A DNA stretch of 64,000 nt from Flectonema sp. DT1601 (taxonomy: Eukaryota > Euglenozoa > Diplonemea > Diplonemida > Diplonemidae): contig OZ025786.1 in the NCBI GenBank assembly GCA_964019425.1, positions 744,001-808,000 of the forward strand, in the 5' to 3' direction. The position numbers and the translations under genes are program-made. The notes under the pieces are model-generated. The model was not told the DNA's origin, did no database searches, and worked only from the letters and a program-made list of their open reading frames with translations. Numbering within the stretch: the first letter of the stretch is position 1; the number at the start of each line of letters is the position of its first letter. Positions 20,993 to 32,621 of the stretch are shown in pieces.

Positions 20993-22285
20993 TCATGCAG
21001 AAGATGGTTCTTCAAAGACTTCCCTCGGTTGATGTGACTGAGTCCATTCTCTGAAGTTAGAGACCATGTTCTGATTGTTAATTTTATTTTTATATAATTC
21101 ATCATAAAACAAACTAACTAACTAACTAACTAACTAACATACATATAAAAAGACTTGCCATACCTTAATAACAGAACGCATCTCATCACATTTTTCTATG
21201 GAGTATTTTGGCTCATTATATAACATTGAGGATACAGGTAGTTCATCTACAGTTGAAGGGGATAACATCTTCAATGCTTGGTGGGAAGTTGCTCTTGCTG
21301 CAGGATGAGCAGCAAGAAGAGAGCATATCACGTCAAGTTCGTTGGAGGAAACGTCTTCTTGATCTCCTAAGGATTTTTCCAGTAGTTGTTTTCGGCTTTT
21401 TTCCAGTTTTAGTTTTTTGAATTCTCCGTGGATTTTCCCTTCAGGAATCAGTTCTTTTCCTGTTATAAGTTCGCACAGTATTAATCCTATCGCAAAGTTG
21501 TCAGCTTCGATACGATAACCAGACCCTTTACCAACAAGAGTTTCAGGAGGTAGGTATCCCTCAGTCATGCACTCCTTTGCAGGAGTTAATGGAGGACCAT
21601 ATTCAAATGCATTTTGAGGTTTACGAAGGGATCCAAGATCGATAATACAACCGTCTTGGTAGTCTTCACTGAGGACTACATTACCTGGTTTTAAATCTCT
21701 GTGTACAATACCAAATGAATGTAAATGTCTCACAGCAGAGAGAACGTAATTACTAATTTGTTTTCTGACATTTGATGATAGTTTAGGAACCGTACATGAT
21801 TTTGATGTTCCGTGATATAACTTTTCTAAGTGGGTTTGTAAAGAGAAATCATATCGTGGTAGTACTAAGAACAGACCGTCATTCGCATACCAACAGTCCA
21901 GTAGCTTTATTATATTATCATGCGGAGCACATGTCGTGAAGAATACCAAATTAAACAATTCCCTAATTCCAGATTCCAATTTTACATCGTCAATACAACG
22001 AATTTGTTTTACTACTATCTGTTTATCGTTTTCATCTACGCAACTGACGACTGATCCGAACGTTCCGGAGTCTAAAAAAGCGATTTCTCTATATGTCTCT
22101 GGTACAGATACGGTTATCTTTTCACCCTTATTATCCTTTACTGTTATATCTTTTAAGTGTCTTGGTCTCCATTGAAGCCAATGTAATTTTTTTCTCACTT
22201 CACAAAGTCTTTTTGTCGAATTCTCTGCCATTGGAGTGTTCGGTTCCCGCTCACTGAGTCCACGCTTTGCACGAACTTGGGTCAT
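20993..22285 (-). CDS. Ser/Thr protein kinase, two exons, 399 aa
   Basis: Exon 1 22285-21164, exon 2 21070-20993. Kinase motifs in order: Gly-loop DSGTFGSVV (72-80), VVK Lys93, Glu108 in helix C, HRDLKPGN (195-202), DLG instead of DFG (216-218), PPE in place of APE (246-248), then an ADNFAIGLILCELITG segment. The catalytic residues are present, so it is likely active; the DLG and Ser-Leu-Arg after it are unusual. It looks CMGC-like, but I would not name a subfamily. The unspliced frame runs into a junk tail after an AAG|GTATGG donor. Joining to AACAATCAG adds NMVSNFREWTQSHQPREVFE... and a TGA in phase 0. A nearer CTTCAG acceptor is also open. Twenty A residues directly precede the ATG. Confidence 0.85.
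21113..21139. repeat. Short tandem repeat (TTAG on the transcribed strand)
   Basis: About seven copies of AACT/TTAG lie inside the kinase intron. Too short and internal to be telomeric. Confidence 0.8.
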
Positions 22286-22708
22286 TTTTTTTTTTTTTTT
22301 TTTTTAAATATAAGCAACTTAAAAAAGTTAAGTAGTTTAACAATTGATATAAAAATAAAAAAAAACAATTCCTTTTTTTTTTTCATGATCATATCCTTAA
22401 CAAAACGTAACAGCAAATTACAGGTGTACAATTTCATTGTTTATGAGAATGCTTGCACTTTTTTTCTTCGTTCTTTTCTATTATATCTCTTTTTTTTTTT
22501 ATATATATAAGAAATTTTTTTTTTTTTTTAATTTATTAATTCAAACAAGTGAGGGTGATTAATAATATTTAACATTTCAAGTTTAATAAAAATGAGAAGA
22601 TTAAAAAAATAATAATAATTTGTCTCTAGGGATAGGAATACAGGATATATATTTTTAAAAAAAAATTAAAAAAAAGAAAGAATAAGAATATTTCACAAAA
22701 GTGAAAAA
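22286..22708. other. Intergenic, 423 bp, A/T-rich
   Basis: Begins with a 20-T run abutting the kinase start codon (poly-A in the mRNA sense) and continues as AT-rich sequence with several T runs. Nothing else seen. Confidence 0.5.
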
Positions 22709-25669
22709 CTAAACCTTTGCCGGAGCAAGCCACGGTCCTCCAATGAGGAGTTGCTGATCGTTAGATTGCTGAGGAGGGAGATTGCTGCCGATTCGATTTC
22801 CGCATTGTCTACATTCCCAACCGACTACTTCAGAACCACACTGCGAACAGTGAGTTGAGAAGTTAAGAGACGTAACGTTAGCTACTTTTATTGTCGGGTC
22901 TTGCGACCATCCAAATCCAGACCAGCCTTCCCATTCTGATACTTGCAATGGATGACTTCCTTTATGAGGACCACGTGATCTAATCCAACCTCTGTTCATG
23001 TCTTCAGTTCCTGGAACATCAGTAATCATCCAATTATGGACATCACTGGTGCTGTATAAAACACATTTTCGAGATTTTTTCCAAACTGGCCATCCGTTTC
23101 TAGTCCCCGAAGCAACATAACAACCAGACAGATTCGGTAATGCTGGACAATAAAACCATAATTGTTCTGTGCTGGTTGCTGTTGGATAACGTGCTGCAAG
23201 ACGCTGCGGAGATGATGGGTCTGAAGTCACGAGAGCTGAAGATTGAACCGCTGCGGGTGCAGTCAAAAAGTTCGACTCGTAACTATGTTGGAGAGGTGAT
23301 TTTAATATAATTGGCGGAGGAGGAAGTGTTGTTTGAAAATTCCTATTCTGATACCTCGGAGAAGGAGACGGTGAAGGTGATCCACTCACAGTCCAAGCTT
23401 CCTTAGCGTTAACATCAATGCCTTTCTCTGATCGACCAACTCTTCTAACTGATTCTCTTACCATTTGACCAAGTTCTCTATTTTGATATTGAGTTGTTAT
23501 TGATTGCTGTCCATCTTCAGCTGTTGCTGCTATTTGATACTTTCCTTTAACACTTTGAAATAACTTATGAAAGTATACTCGTAGCATTAATGTGTCTGAA
23601 GTATCTCTAAAAGTTCCAATTAAGAAATCACGTGCAGCAACAGGTAGTCTAACAGCCCATTTGTGTTGTACTTTAGTGTTTGAAGTAAAGCGAAGAAGAC
23701 GATAGTAATAACTTCGTAAAAGATGATCACCAACTTCTCGTAGCATTCCAGAGACAGCAGCAGATTGCAGTTGTTGAGGAGCTAAGTCATCGTGTTTTAC
23801 AACAGTCATTGTTGTTGGTGATAGATCACTGTGTTCATCAACTTGTGACAACCACTGAAACACTTCACTCGGTAGGTTTGCTTTCACATGAGGATCAGAA
23901 GTAACTATAAAAGTTCCTTCTTGTACACCAATCATTCCTGATGTTGTTATTTTCCAAATACCTTCACCTTCAGTGTACATCACTCCATCATTTATATCAG
24001 AGTGCCAAGTCAACAATGTAGGAGGAATTGATGCAGTGGAAGACAATCGATAAACACCTTCAATTAAAGGATGCTCAGGACAGGTTACGAGATATGATTG
24101 GGGTGCTGCTTTTTTCAGTGACTCCGCAAGTAGTTCCTCAAGTTCTTCATTTCGTTGGTTAACATGATCAAAAGCAACACCCGCTGAACCTGATGTTGAT
24201 ATTCCCTCTACAGTACTGTAAGAAGGTACCCAGGATCCGCTTAGAACGTCTGCAACTTTCCAACCATTCTGTTCTTGAGGAAGTGTATTATGATGTGGTG
24301 TACTTGATCTCATCACTCCTGAACTTGTTCCTCTTGGTTTGTCTGTTACTACCCAGTAACCTTTGAGACTTTTCAAGTAGTTGTTGCCACTTTTCCACAT
24401 TGGTTTTCCTTCACAAACTCCACAAATAGAGTAAACGCCATTCAAATCACCCAGCACGTCGCATGTTACGAGAAGTTGCTCTCCCAGTAGTCGTTTCCCG
24501 CGTGCCATCTGTTCGAACAGCTGCCGACCTGCTGCCCTGTCTGAACGAATTCTGTCGGCTTCTGATTGCGGGGTATCATCCTGCTTTCGGCGTTCATTTA
24601 ATTCACATCGAAGTCGCGTGAGTTCAGAACGTTGTAAGGCGACTAGACGAGCGAGTTCAGACTGCGAGGTTGGGATACTCGAATCAGGTGAAATCACTTG
24701 AAGAGCTGGAGTTAATGGAACTTGAGGATTATTCACAACAGGTGATGGAGAAGTATAAGGAACAACAACTGACGGTGCTACCACCGGAGGAGCAGCAACT
24801 ACTGGAGGTGCTACTACCGGAGGAGGAATAGGAGTCGGCACCGGAACAGCTGCCGCAGGAACTGGAACTGGTGTAGGCGACGCTGCCACTGAAGGAGGAG
24901 CAGGTGAAGGAGTTTCTGGAGGAGGCGGTTGTGGTGTTTCTTCTTGCCTAGGCGGTTCAGCAACAGCTGGTGTTGGTTTCGGTGCTTCCGCGGCTGGCTC
25001 TGGAGGGGGGCTCGCCTCAGCCCTACTAGCTTGTTTCTTGACAACACATATCAAAGCCATATTCTTAAATCCTAAATCACCAGGAGATGAATTCACATCA
25101 ATCGGATCACCAGGTTCGAAGTCCGGCAGCTTGACGGCATTTCGATGAAGTTCAACATCACTAAAAGAAGTAACACCAAGAGCAGAAGCAATCTCTGAAC
25201 CAGACTTAATGATGGGTTGGTGACGATCAACAGAAAGCATAACTGAAGGAGCAGCGCGGCCTTCTTGACAAGGCCACGACTCTCCAACAAATCCAAACTT
25301 GGTAACTTCTTCAGGTTCTGAAGGCGGCGGTGGTGGTGGTGGTGGTGAAGCAGCAGGCTCAGGTGCTGCCGCTGGTTTCTCTTCAGCAGTCTTCGTAACA
25401 ACTATAATCCCTTGTTTTCCAAAACCAACATCAGTAGGAGAAGACGACATCTCAATATCATCAGCTGCTTCGTAATCAGGCAGCCTGGCAGCGTTCCTAC
25501 TGAGTGTTATTCCTTTTAGACTATCAAGTCCTAGTGCTTCACTAATTTCCTTAGCTGACTTCTCAAACGACTCATCTTTTGGAATAGTTAGTACTGTCCC
25601 AGGAATAGCCTTACCCTCACGACATGGCCAATCCTTCCCAACGAAACCTATTCGAATCGTCTCACCCAT
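22709..25669 (-). CDS. 986-aa multi-repeat protein with Pro/Ala linker and C-terminal zinc ribbon
   Basis: Two N-terminal modules of about 90 residues (about 5-90 and 113-205) share GFVGKDWPCREG or GFVGESWPCQEG, then RNAxxLPDxE and SSPxDxGF, suggesting a beta-rich duplicated domain. A Pro/Ala/Val-rich linker (about 205-345) and a short coiled coil follow. Three later modules resemble each other: LNGVYSICG, IEGVYRLSS and LSGCYVASG each followed by a Trp and a 'W.ITD/V' strand. The C-terminus has CSQC...CRQC, a zinc ribbon. No enzyme motif was seen, so a scaffold role is likely but unproven. ATG at 25669 is preferred; the longer frame start (25720) passes through an acceptor-like CTGTTTAAGTCAG. 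ORF is intronless. Confidence 0.75.
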   Translation of the reverse strand: MGETIRIGFVGKDWPCREGKAIPGTVLTIPKDESFEKSAKEISEALGLDSLKGITLSRNAARLPDYEAADDIEMSSSPTDVGFGKQGIIVVTKTAEEKPAAAPEPAASPPPPPPPPSEPEEVTKFGFVGESWPCQEGRAAPSVMLSVDRHQPIIKSGSEIASALGVTSFSDVELHRNAVKLPDFEPGDPIDVNSSPGDLGFKNMALICVVKKQASRAEASPPPEPAAEAPKPTPAVAEPPRQEETPQPPPPETPSPAPPSVAASPTPVPVPAAAVPVPTPIPPPVVAPPVVAAPPVVAPSVVVPYTSPSPVVNNPQVPLTPALQVISPDSSIPTSQSELARLVALQRSELTRLRCELNERRKQDDTPQSEADRIRSDRAAGRQLFEQMARGKRLLGEQLLVTCDVLGDLNGVYSICGVCEGKPMWKSGNNYLKSLKGYWVVTDKPRGTSSGVMRSSTPHHNTLPQEQNGWKVADVLSGSWVPSYSTVEGISTSGSAGVAFDHVNQRNEELEELLAESLKKAAPQSYLVTCPEHPLIEGVYRLSSTASIPPTLLTWHSDINDGVMYTEGEGIWKITTSGMIGVQEGTFIVTSDPHVKANLPSEVFQWLSQVDEHSDLSPTTMTVVKHDDLAPQQLQSAAVSGMLREVGDHLLRSYYYRLLRFTSNTKVQHKWAVRLPVAARDFLIGTFRDTSDTLMLRVYFHKLFQSVKGKYQIAATAEDGQQSITTQYQNRELGQMVRESVRRVGRSEKGIDVNAKEAWTVSGSPSPSPSPRYQNRNFQTTLPPPPIILKSPLQHSYESNFLTAPAAVQSSALVTSDPSSPQRLAARYPTATSTEQLWFYCPALPNLSGCYVASGTRNGWPVWKKSRKCVLYSTSDVHNWMITDVPGTEDMNRGWIRSRGPHKGSHPLQVSEWEGWSGFGWSQDPTIKVANVTSLNFSTHCSQCGSEVVGWECRQCGNRIGSNLPPQQSNDQQLLIGGPWLAPAKV

Positions 25670-28600
25670 TTTAGTGATTCTTTTATAAGCATACTGACTT
25701 AAACAGAAAAGATTGTACAAGTCTTTGACAAATATTAATATTACAGAATGAGTAAGAATTGCGTATTTGATGAGACACCTGACTTGAAGATAAGAATTTA
25801 GAATCTAAATATTTCTGTTTAAAGCAATAACAAAACGGGAAAAAAAAAAAAAAAAAGGAATGAAAAAAAAAAAGAACAAAAAAAAAAAAAAAAATGGGAA
25901 TAATATTTTTAGTTATTTTGCATAGGGAAATTAAAAGAGGTATAGAAAGAATGGAAAAAAAGGGAAACGAAGGGGGAAAAAAAAAACAGAGTAACAGAAT
26001 AACGGCAAGTCACTCACTAAGAATACAGATCCACACCAGTCAACGTATACCCAAAGAACTACTCTGAACCTAGTAGTAGTAAATCAAGCTTTTTTTTTTT
26101 TTTTTTTTCCCCCTTGTTCCCAAAAAGAAAAACAAAGAATTTCGGAACTGAGCCCAAAACACAAGGGAGAAGAAAGAGAAAGAGAAAGAGAAACAAAAAA
26201 AAAATGAAAGATATAGAGAATAAAAACAGTGGTAGCGATACACTAAAAGCAAACAGTGTACTTTCAACGCACCTCAGGTAAAGCAAAATAGATACAAGTA
26301 AAAATATGAATGTAAAAAATAAAAAATAAAAACATATCAGACAACGTGTCTGAAGGTTATTAATGTAATTAATAAAGCAACAACGATGTGCATGCTATTG
26401 TGTTTGAAATGTAAAAAAAAACAAAAAGAAAAACCATTCAGATAGCCTTATATTTCGTTGAACGCAGACAGCACAGGGGAAAATAAATCATGACCACAAG
26501 AAATAATGGCTTTCAATCTGAATAGTTTCTTCTCCGACTACGTCGGTACAAAAAAAAAACAAAAAAACAAAAAAAAAAGTGCTCATTAGTTTTTAAAGCA
26601 AACTCGGCGTGTACAATCAGCCAGCAAATTGAATCGGAAATAATGCTGCAGCTCAGTGTCAAGAAAAACCTAACCCAGGAGTCCTGAGTCACTGTGAACC
26701 AGTGACCCGTGTTAAACAAACGGGTAAAAAAAAATTTTAAAAACACGATATGCGCAAAGAAAAGCATTGCTAAATTGAGTAGGCCCCGTGAACTTCGTAT
26801 CTCTGCCTTTTATCTTAAGTCGGTAAGAGAATCTGTGAGCGGCTATGGTAAATTAATATTTTGAAAAAGTCTTTAAAGACAAAAAAAAGAGAAAAAAAAC
26901 AAGATTCTGTTCAGCCTACGCAGGGCCGTATGGACATACAACAATATACTTCCCTCGGATAAAGAACTTCACTTGTCACTACTTCGCGTCGCAACAATAG
27001 CAGTTCCAACAGTCAACAACACTTTCGTTTTTTTTTATTTTTTTTTTATATTTTTAATTAAACCGTCCCGTCTTGCATGTGAGAAGAGATTACAACTCAC
27101 AAACGAGGTATTTTCACAGTCAAAATTAAAAAAAAAAAATTCTCAAAAAAAAAAAAAAAAAGATAGTAATATTGGAGAAACAACTAACTATGCTGCGGCT
27201 CTTCGCAGAAAGACACAAAGAATGTCCACATATCGTGTGGGATGATGAGCTAAACAAGACCTGTCTGCTTCACGTGCCAATAACAAAATAACGTATCCCC
27301 CATAGCAGTGAGCTACGTTGGGTTGCCATTTCAATCCGACCAACCAGTCAGCGTGTGTTTATTATTGTTATTATTTTTGTCTATTAGACAAAAAAAAAAT
27401 AACAACAGCAGGTTGGTAGATTCTTCCAGTTTTATTTATTTATTTATTATTTTTTTTAAAATTCTGAAAATCTGCAAGACACTAACAAAAAATTCAACCT
27501 TCCCTATCAATAAAAAGAGAATGGTAGCGCTGTCTCCTTTTTTACAACGATTGATGAGCTGCTACCGACTGATATTAATAAATACCTACAGTACAGATTC
27601 CGTAGACACAATTAATAATAACAATAATAATGAGGCAAGAAGTATATAATTAACAGAAGAGAACAAGGAGAACCAAATAGCGCGCTTCAGTGAGACACGT
27701 ATTTGGGTAAAAGCCAAAGGACATGATATTATACAAGGATCAGGGAACAATTTGGATATTGTCGCCGTCGAATGGTTAAAAAAAAAAATGACCTGCGTAC
27801 ACTTCAGGAGATATCACGTTCTGTTTTATAATTTTTTTTTTCCTTTAGTTATCACATCAGTATAAGAAAACAACAACAATATAATAAAAAATAAAAAATT
27901 AATAATAATAACAATAATAATCGGAAGGGGAAGATAAAAAGTACTCTATCGTAGAGATCAAGGCCAAGGAGAAATTTTTTTTTTTTTTTTTTTTTTTTTC
28001 GAGTGTGTCCACAACACAAATTCAATGTTTACTAACTGCACAGCCTCTATGAGGTTAGAGACCGAGAAGTGTGACTACAGCATAAACAAACGCGCTAGGA
28101 ATAACATATCACATTTTCGTTTATAGAAACACAGGACGACAAACCCCCACTGTGGAGGCAGACATGCAGTATTGTTGTAAACATTGGCATCTTGCTTAAC
28201 ATCACTCTGCTTGAGAGGATTTTTCTTTTCTTTCTTTTTTTTTTTTTTTCTACAACTTTCTTGTAGAGTGGAAGGAAATAATTCTTCTTCCCCATTTTTC
28301 CCCCTTCATGTATTTTTTTATTTTATTTTTCCGTTTTTGGTCTTCATAACCAAAAAGGAGCTGTCAAAGGGGTGCTTGTTTGCGCCTACCAATCAAGAAA
28401 GGATTCAAATGTTTATTTATGGACTGTCCTAATAGAGATCAAGAGAGTATTTGTGAGAGGTTAGAGACTTCCGTCAGCCCCGCAATGGAGGATTTGAACA
28501 CTGTATAACAAAAAGGGAAAAAAACAATATCACATTAATAAAAGATAGCAATCCCAACCTGCTATCACAAAACGGAAACCCAAAAGGGCTACATCCGCAT

Positions 28601-30549
28601 TGCTATGACCAAAGCAAGGTTGGAAGGGTTGCTTTTTTTTTTTTTTTTTTTTTTTTTTGGTGTGAAACTTGTCTGAGGTCAAGGAGTTCCCTTCAATTCT
28701 CTGGTTTAATAATTCTTTTTTTCTTTTTCCCCTTAACATCATCAGTCAGTGAACGAACTCACAGTCACACGATTCACTGAGCTACTACAAAATCAGGAAT
28801 CTTCCGTATGTCGCAAGTTTTTTTTTCAATATATCAAAAACAAAGTAAATCAGCCCTTACATAAGCAGATTCCAAAGATATTTCCACAAAAATCTATTGT
28901 TTAATGGAAGGTGCTGAATTCCTTTTTTAAAAAACCTTGTTTCTTAGTAGGAGAAAGAACACGAAACAAATGAAGGCACCTATCTCTTTGTGAGAACGAA
29001 TGCTCGTTCAAAAGTTGGGTTTTTCTCTCCCTTTTCAACTAGGCGAATGATATCGACACCAGAAGGGGGAAAAAAAAAAAAAAAAAAAAAAACTATTATT
29101 ATTCTTCACATTCCATACAGGGATCAAGAGGTCGTCTTCCCCATTCGAAACTTAAGTCATGCAACACTTAAAACAGAATACGGGGCGTTGCTTTCTTACA
29201 GAATTGGTTTTAAGAAGCAACAAGTATCTGTCGCTTAAGGGAGGTGATAGTTTGACAATGTAGAAAACAAATAATAAAACTTTTAAAATACTCAAAATAA
29301 AAGAGATAAGAAGAGTTAGGAGGAAAAACATTTCTGATACAATAAAAAAAAAAAAAAAAAAAAAAATGGAGCAGATTGCAGGGTGACCTGAGAAAGGTAC
29401 TACCTAACCAGACAAGGAAATTGCCTGCCAACCAACACAACTGTAATTTGAAAAAAAAAAAAATCAAAAGCATAGAAAAGAGGCTAGCGAACATGAATTT
29501 CTTTTTTTGACAAAAAAAAAAAAACGAAAAAATGAAATCCAAACTTATAATATAATATAACAAAAAAAAACTTAAATAGTTGCAGCACAGAGACAGGTTA
29601 ACGCCCCACAACTTTAAAAAAAAAAAAAAGTCACATAATCTCACGGTTTTGTAATCTTTGGCGTTTTCGCATCCTTGCGAAATTGTAAAAAGAAAATAAA
29701 AAGATAAAGAAAAATTAACAGTATGACGTAATCAAGGGTTATAGCACAATAATATTAGAAAGTGGAGAGGGGAAAATTTCTTCATAAAAAAAAAAAATAA
29801 AAAAAAGCGTGTATAGAAAAAAAAGAGGGTAAAAAAAAAAAAAAAAGGTGAACCTTTTTTTTTTCCCCCCCCCTTCTTTTTTTTTTTTTTTTTTTCTCTA
29901 GATAAGGAATAATAAAACAATAATTGAAAAAAAAAAAAAAGCGATCGCGTTTTCTGGTAATGCCCCAATCAGAAACAGTTGGACAACAGAGGGTACGGAT
30001 AGCCAGTTAACGTACTGTTACCGTATTAGTGCTTTTGTTCATTTTTTTGGTTCTTTTTTTACACAAACAACGACTTAGAAATTCTTGGCAGCGTCCTAGA
30101 ACGAAAAAAGAAAAAAACAAAGCCCCCCTCTTTTTTTTTTTTTTTTTTTCTTTTTTTTTTCCTTTTTTTTTTTATTGACATTCAGATTAGCCGTAAATAT
30201 TTGTCAATCGCAGACAGTAATACTGACGCACGGGGTAAAATACACAACAATGATATAATAGATAACGGATCTTTACTCTGGTTTTGTCAGTGCAAAAACA
30301 AAAACAAAAACAAAAAAAAAAGGCAGAAACCTGGCGCGCCCAAGAAAATAAGTCCTTCTCTATGTTCCCTTTTTTGTAAACGTATATTAATTAACATAAA
30401 AGAACGATTCGGGTTCAAAGAAGCTCGCCTCCATACACGATGAAAGACTGGGCCCCCATAAGACACACAAATCCCTCTCCCTCTTTTTTTTTTAAAAAAA
30501 GATTGACAATTTTTTTAAACCGCATAAAATAAACTAACAGTAACACGAA

Positions 30550-30583
<34 letters not shown>

Positions 30584-30858
30584 AAAGGCAGCACTACACC
30601 ACCACGCAATATGAATGTGTGTGTGTGTTGTGTAACTGTGGTAGGTGAAGTCCTCTGGATAGCATGAGCTGCTGTAACCTAGGCGTTTTAACTTGCGCTA
30701 AATCTAGAATTTTAGTATGAGTTACGAATTATGTGTAATTGTCAAAGCGCATTCCAAACTTCAACAAAAGGCAAGTATTACTCTCCCTTTTCAAGGGATA
30801 ATGGTTACATATGTTTTTTAAACAGCAAAAGTACCGCAAAATAAAAAAACAAAAAACC
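25670..30858. other. Gene-poor region, 5.2 kb
   Basis: Rich in poly(dA)/poly(dT) tracts, several 20-33 nt (for example 27977, 28634, 29073, 29343 and 30551). It contains one SINE-like unit (26430-26578) and scattered short repeats. No reading frame with protein-like composition, start and splice support was found. Introns or promoter sequence of the 986-aa gene may lie at the left edge. Confidence 0.45.
26430..26578 (+). repeat. SINE-like unit S2 with A-rich tail
   Basis: Near full-length: CATTCAGATAGCCTTATATT head, CGTTGAACGCAGACA, CACAGGGGAAAATAAATC, CTTTCAATCTGAATAG, hairpin CCGACTACGTCGG, GTAC, then an A-rich tail. Matches copies at 42324 and 44101. Confidence 0.7.
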
Positions 30859-31401
30859 TTAGTATGAGCCGTATAGTATTTTATGTTTCGAAACCTTATC
30901 ACTAGTGTTAAGAGTTACAGAATCGGTAGTTAATAAGTATGTTACATAGGCGCGAGATGCTAAGTCTTGTACTTGGGTAGTTGGTTTAATAATGTAAGGC
31001 TCAAACACATCTTTCTTAATAAGAACAGTGTTATCAGGAATAACAAGAATCATACTAATTCCTGGTGTTGTCCAAATTGGAAGAGCAGGGTTAAGAGATA
31101 AGATTTTACCATTTCCATCTACGGACAGAAGTTCATGTCCCAGACTGTGTGATATTTTCTCTTTAATGTCATTTACTGATTCATAATTTGAAATTTTAAC
31201 TTCGAATGATTCTTCTTTCAACATTACACTCTTTCCTCTCCTGCCAGGGATTGCGTTCCATTTCATTACTTCAATTCTAACTTCTTTCATTTCCGGTGAC
31301 ATACCGTGAAAGTCACTACACACACCCCTTACGTTACCAAACGCCGAAGGTTCGACAAAAGCCATAATGCTACTCCATAGTTCCTTTGGTACAGCGTTCA
31401 T
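30859..31401 (-). CDS. F-box protein with ubiquitin-like segment, 180 aa
   Basis: Residues 1-35 (MNAVPKELWSSIMAFVEP..., VRGVCSDFHGM) fit an F-box, the SKP1-binding module of SCF ubiquitin ligases. Residues 60-125 (FEVKISNYESVNDIKEKISHSLG..., then ISMILVIPD) look like a beta-grasp ubiquitin-like fold. The frame extends upstream 55 residues, but that part is a hydrophobic, Lys-rich, non-protein-like stretch. The ATG at 31401 follows CACTTCAGCCACAA, an acceptor-like context, and gives a clean protein. Likely a substrate adaptor for ubiquitination; the substrate is unknown. F-box call moderate. Confidence 0.65.
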   Translation of the reverse strand: MNAVPKELWSSIMAFVEPSAFGNVRGVCSDFHGMSPEMKEVRIEVMKWNAIPGRRGKSVMLKEESFEVKISNYESVNDIKEKISHSLGHELLSVDGNGKILSLNPALPIWTTPGISMILVIPDNTVLIKKDVFEPYIIKPTTQVQDLASRAYVTYLLTTDSVTLNTSDKVSKHKILYGSY

Positions 31402-32586
31402 TTGTGGCTGAAGTGGTTTTTTTTTTCTTCTTTTTTTTAAAAAAGCTGTGAGGGAGAGAATTAAAATAATTTCAATATAAGACGCAGTGAATTTTGATGA
31501 AGTATATATTGTGCATTCAATTTTCTCTGATGACATGTTGGAGAGGAAGTAATTTGATTGCTGCAAGGGGGGAAAAAAAGAATTATGAATAAAAAGAACT
31601 TTTCACAAATCTTCTCAACGAAAAACCAGATAACGACCGAAAAAGAAATAATCCAGGGGAAGGATCAAGAAAGAAAAGAAACATTTAGGGATGACTTTTC
31701 CTCCCCCCTTTATTTTTTTAGTTTTTTGTAGTTGTTTTTTTATTATTATTATTGTTTTTTTTTTTTTTTCCCTTTCCTCCTCCTTCGGAGACAGCAAAGA
31801 AAAAGAAAAACACACAAAGAGAACTATCGACGGTGTGCACGAATAGTCCTCTTTTCTTTTTTTTCCTCATTTTTTTATTTTTTTTTTCTTTCCTTTGTAG
31901 ATGTTCAGCGGCGAATAGTAGGTCGACTGTATTCTGAATTCAGGATACAAGAAATAAATCTTTGTTAACTTGTTTACTTATAACAGATTTATCATGGAAA
32001 GAAAGCTGTGGGTTGGATTTTTTTTTTTTTGTGTATCGAAGTCAGGAAAGCTTTACTTCTGAAAACACTCGAGACTGACCAGAAATACGGACTACTCCAG
32101 AACGATCAGATTATTGTTACCGAATTTCTCTACATTTTATTTATTAAATATTTCATTGAAAGGGTCTTTCAAAGAGTCTCAGTTAGCTTATTATTATTAT
32201 TATTATTTTTTTTTTTTTTGTACCAACAAAAAACATTGTTAAGTAGAACGAGAATCGTAGGTGGCAGTAATTTAAATTTATTCCTTTATTAGGATTCTTG
32301 TACAGGTTGCGTACAAACAAAAATAAAAGTGTTGAGTAAAAAAAAAAAAGTAAAAAAGTGAATTTGGCCGATTATTTTATTTTATTTTTTTGAACTCAGT
32401 AATTATCAGAATTACAAAAAAAAAAAAACAAAAAAAAGAAAGAAAAAAAAAATATCGACTCCTCACTAAATAATTCTCACACTTTGTTTTTGCTTGTGCG
32501 TAACCGGAAACAAGCCTATAAAGTAAAGGTGTTAACATTACGCTGCCACAATTCTCTTTCGCTCGTAAAACATGTCTTCGAGATGG

Positions 32587-32621
<35 letters not shown>

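Noticed and set aside
21113-21139. TTAG repeats as interstitial telomere
   Set aside because: Only 27 nt, not a usual telomere unit for any lineage the genes suggest, and located inside an intron.
30415-30609. 64-aa minus-strand frame ending IVYGGELL
   Set aside because: Most of it is a poly(A)/poly(T) translation; the short protein-like end has no support.
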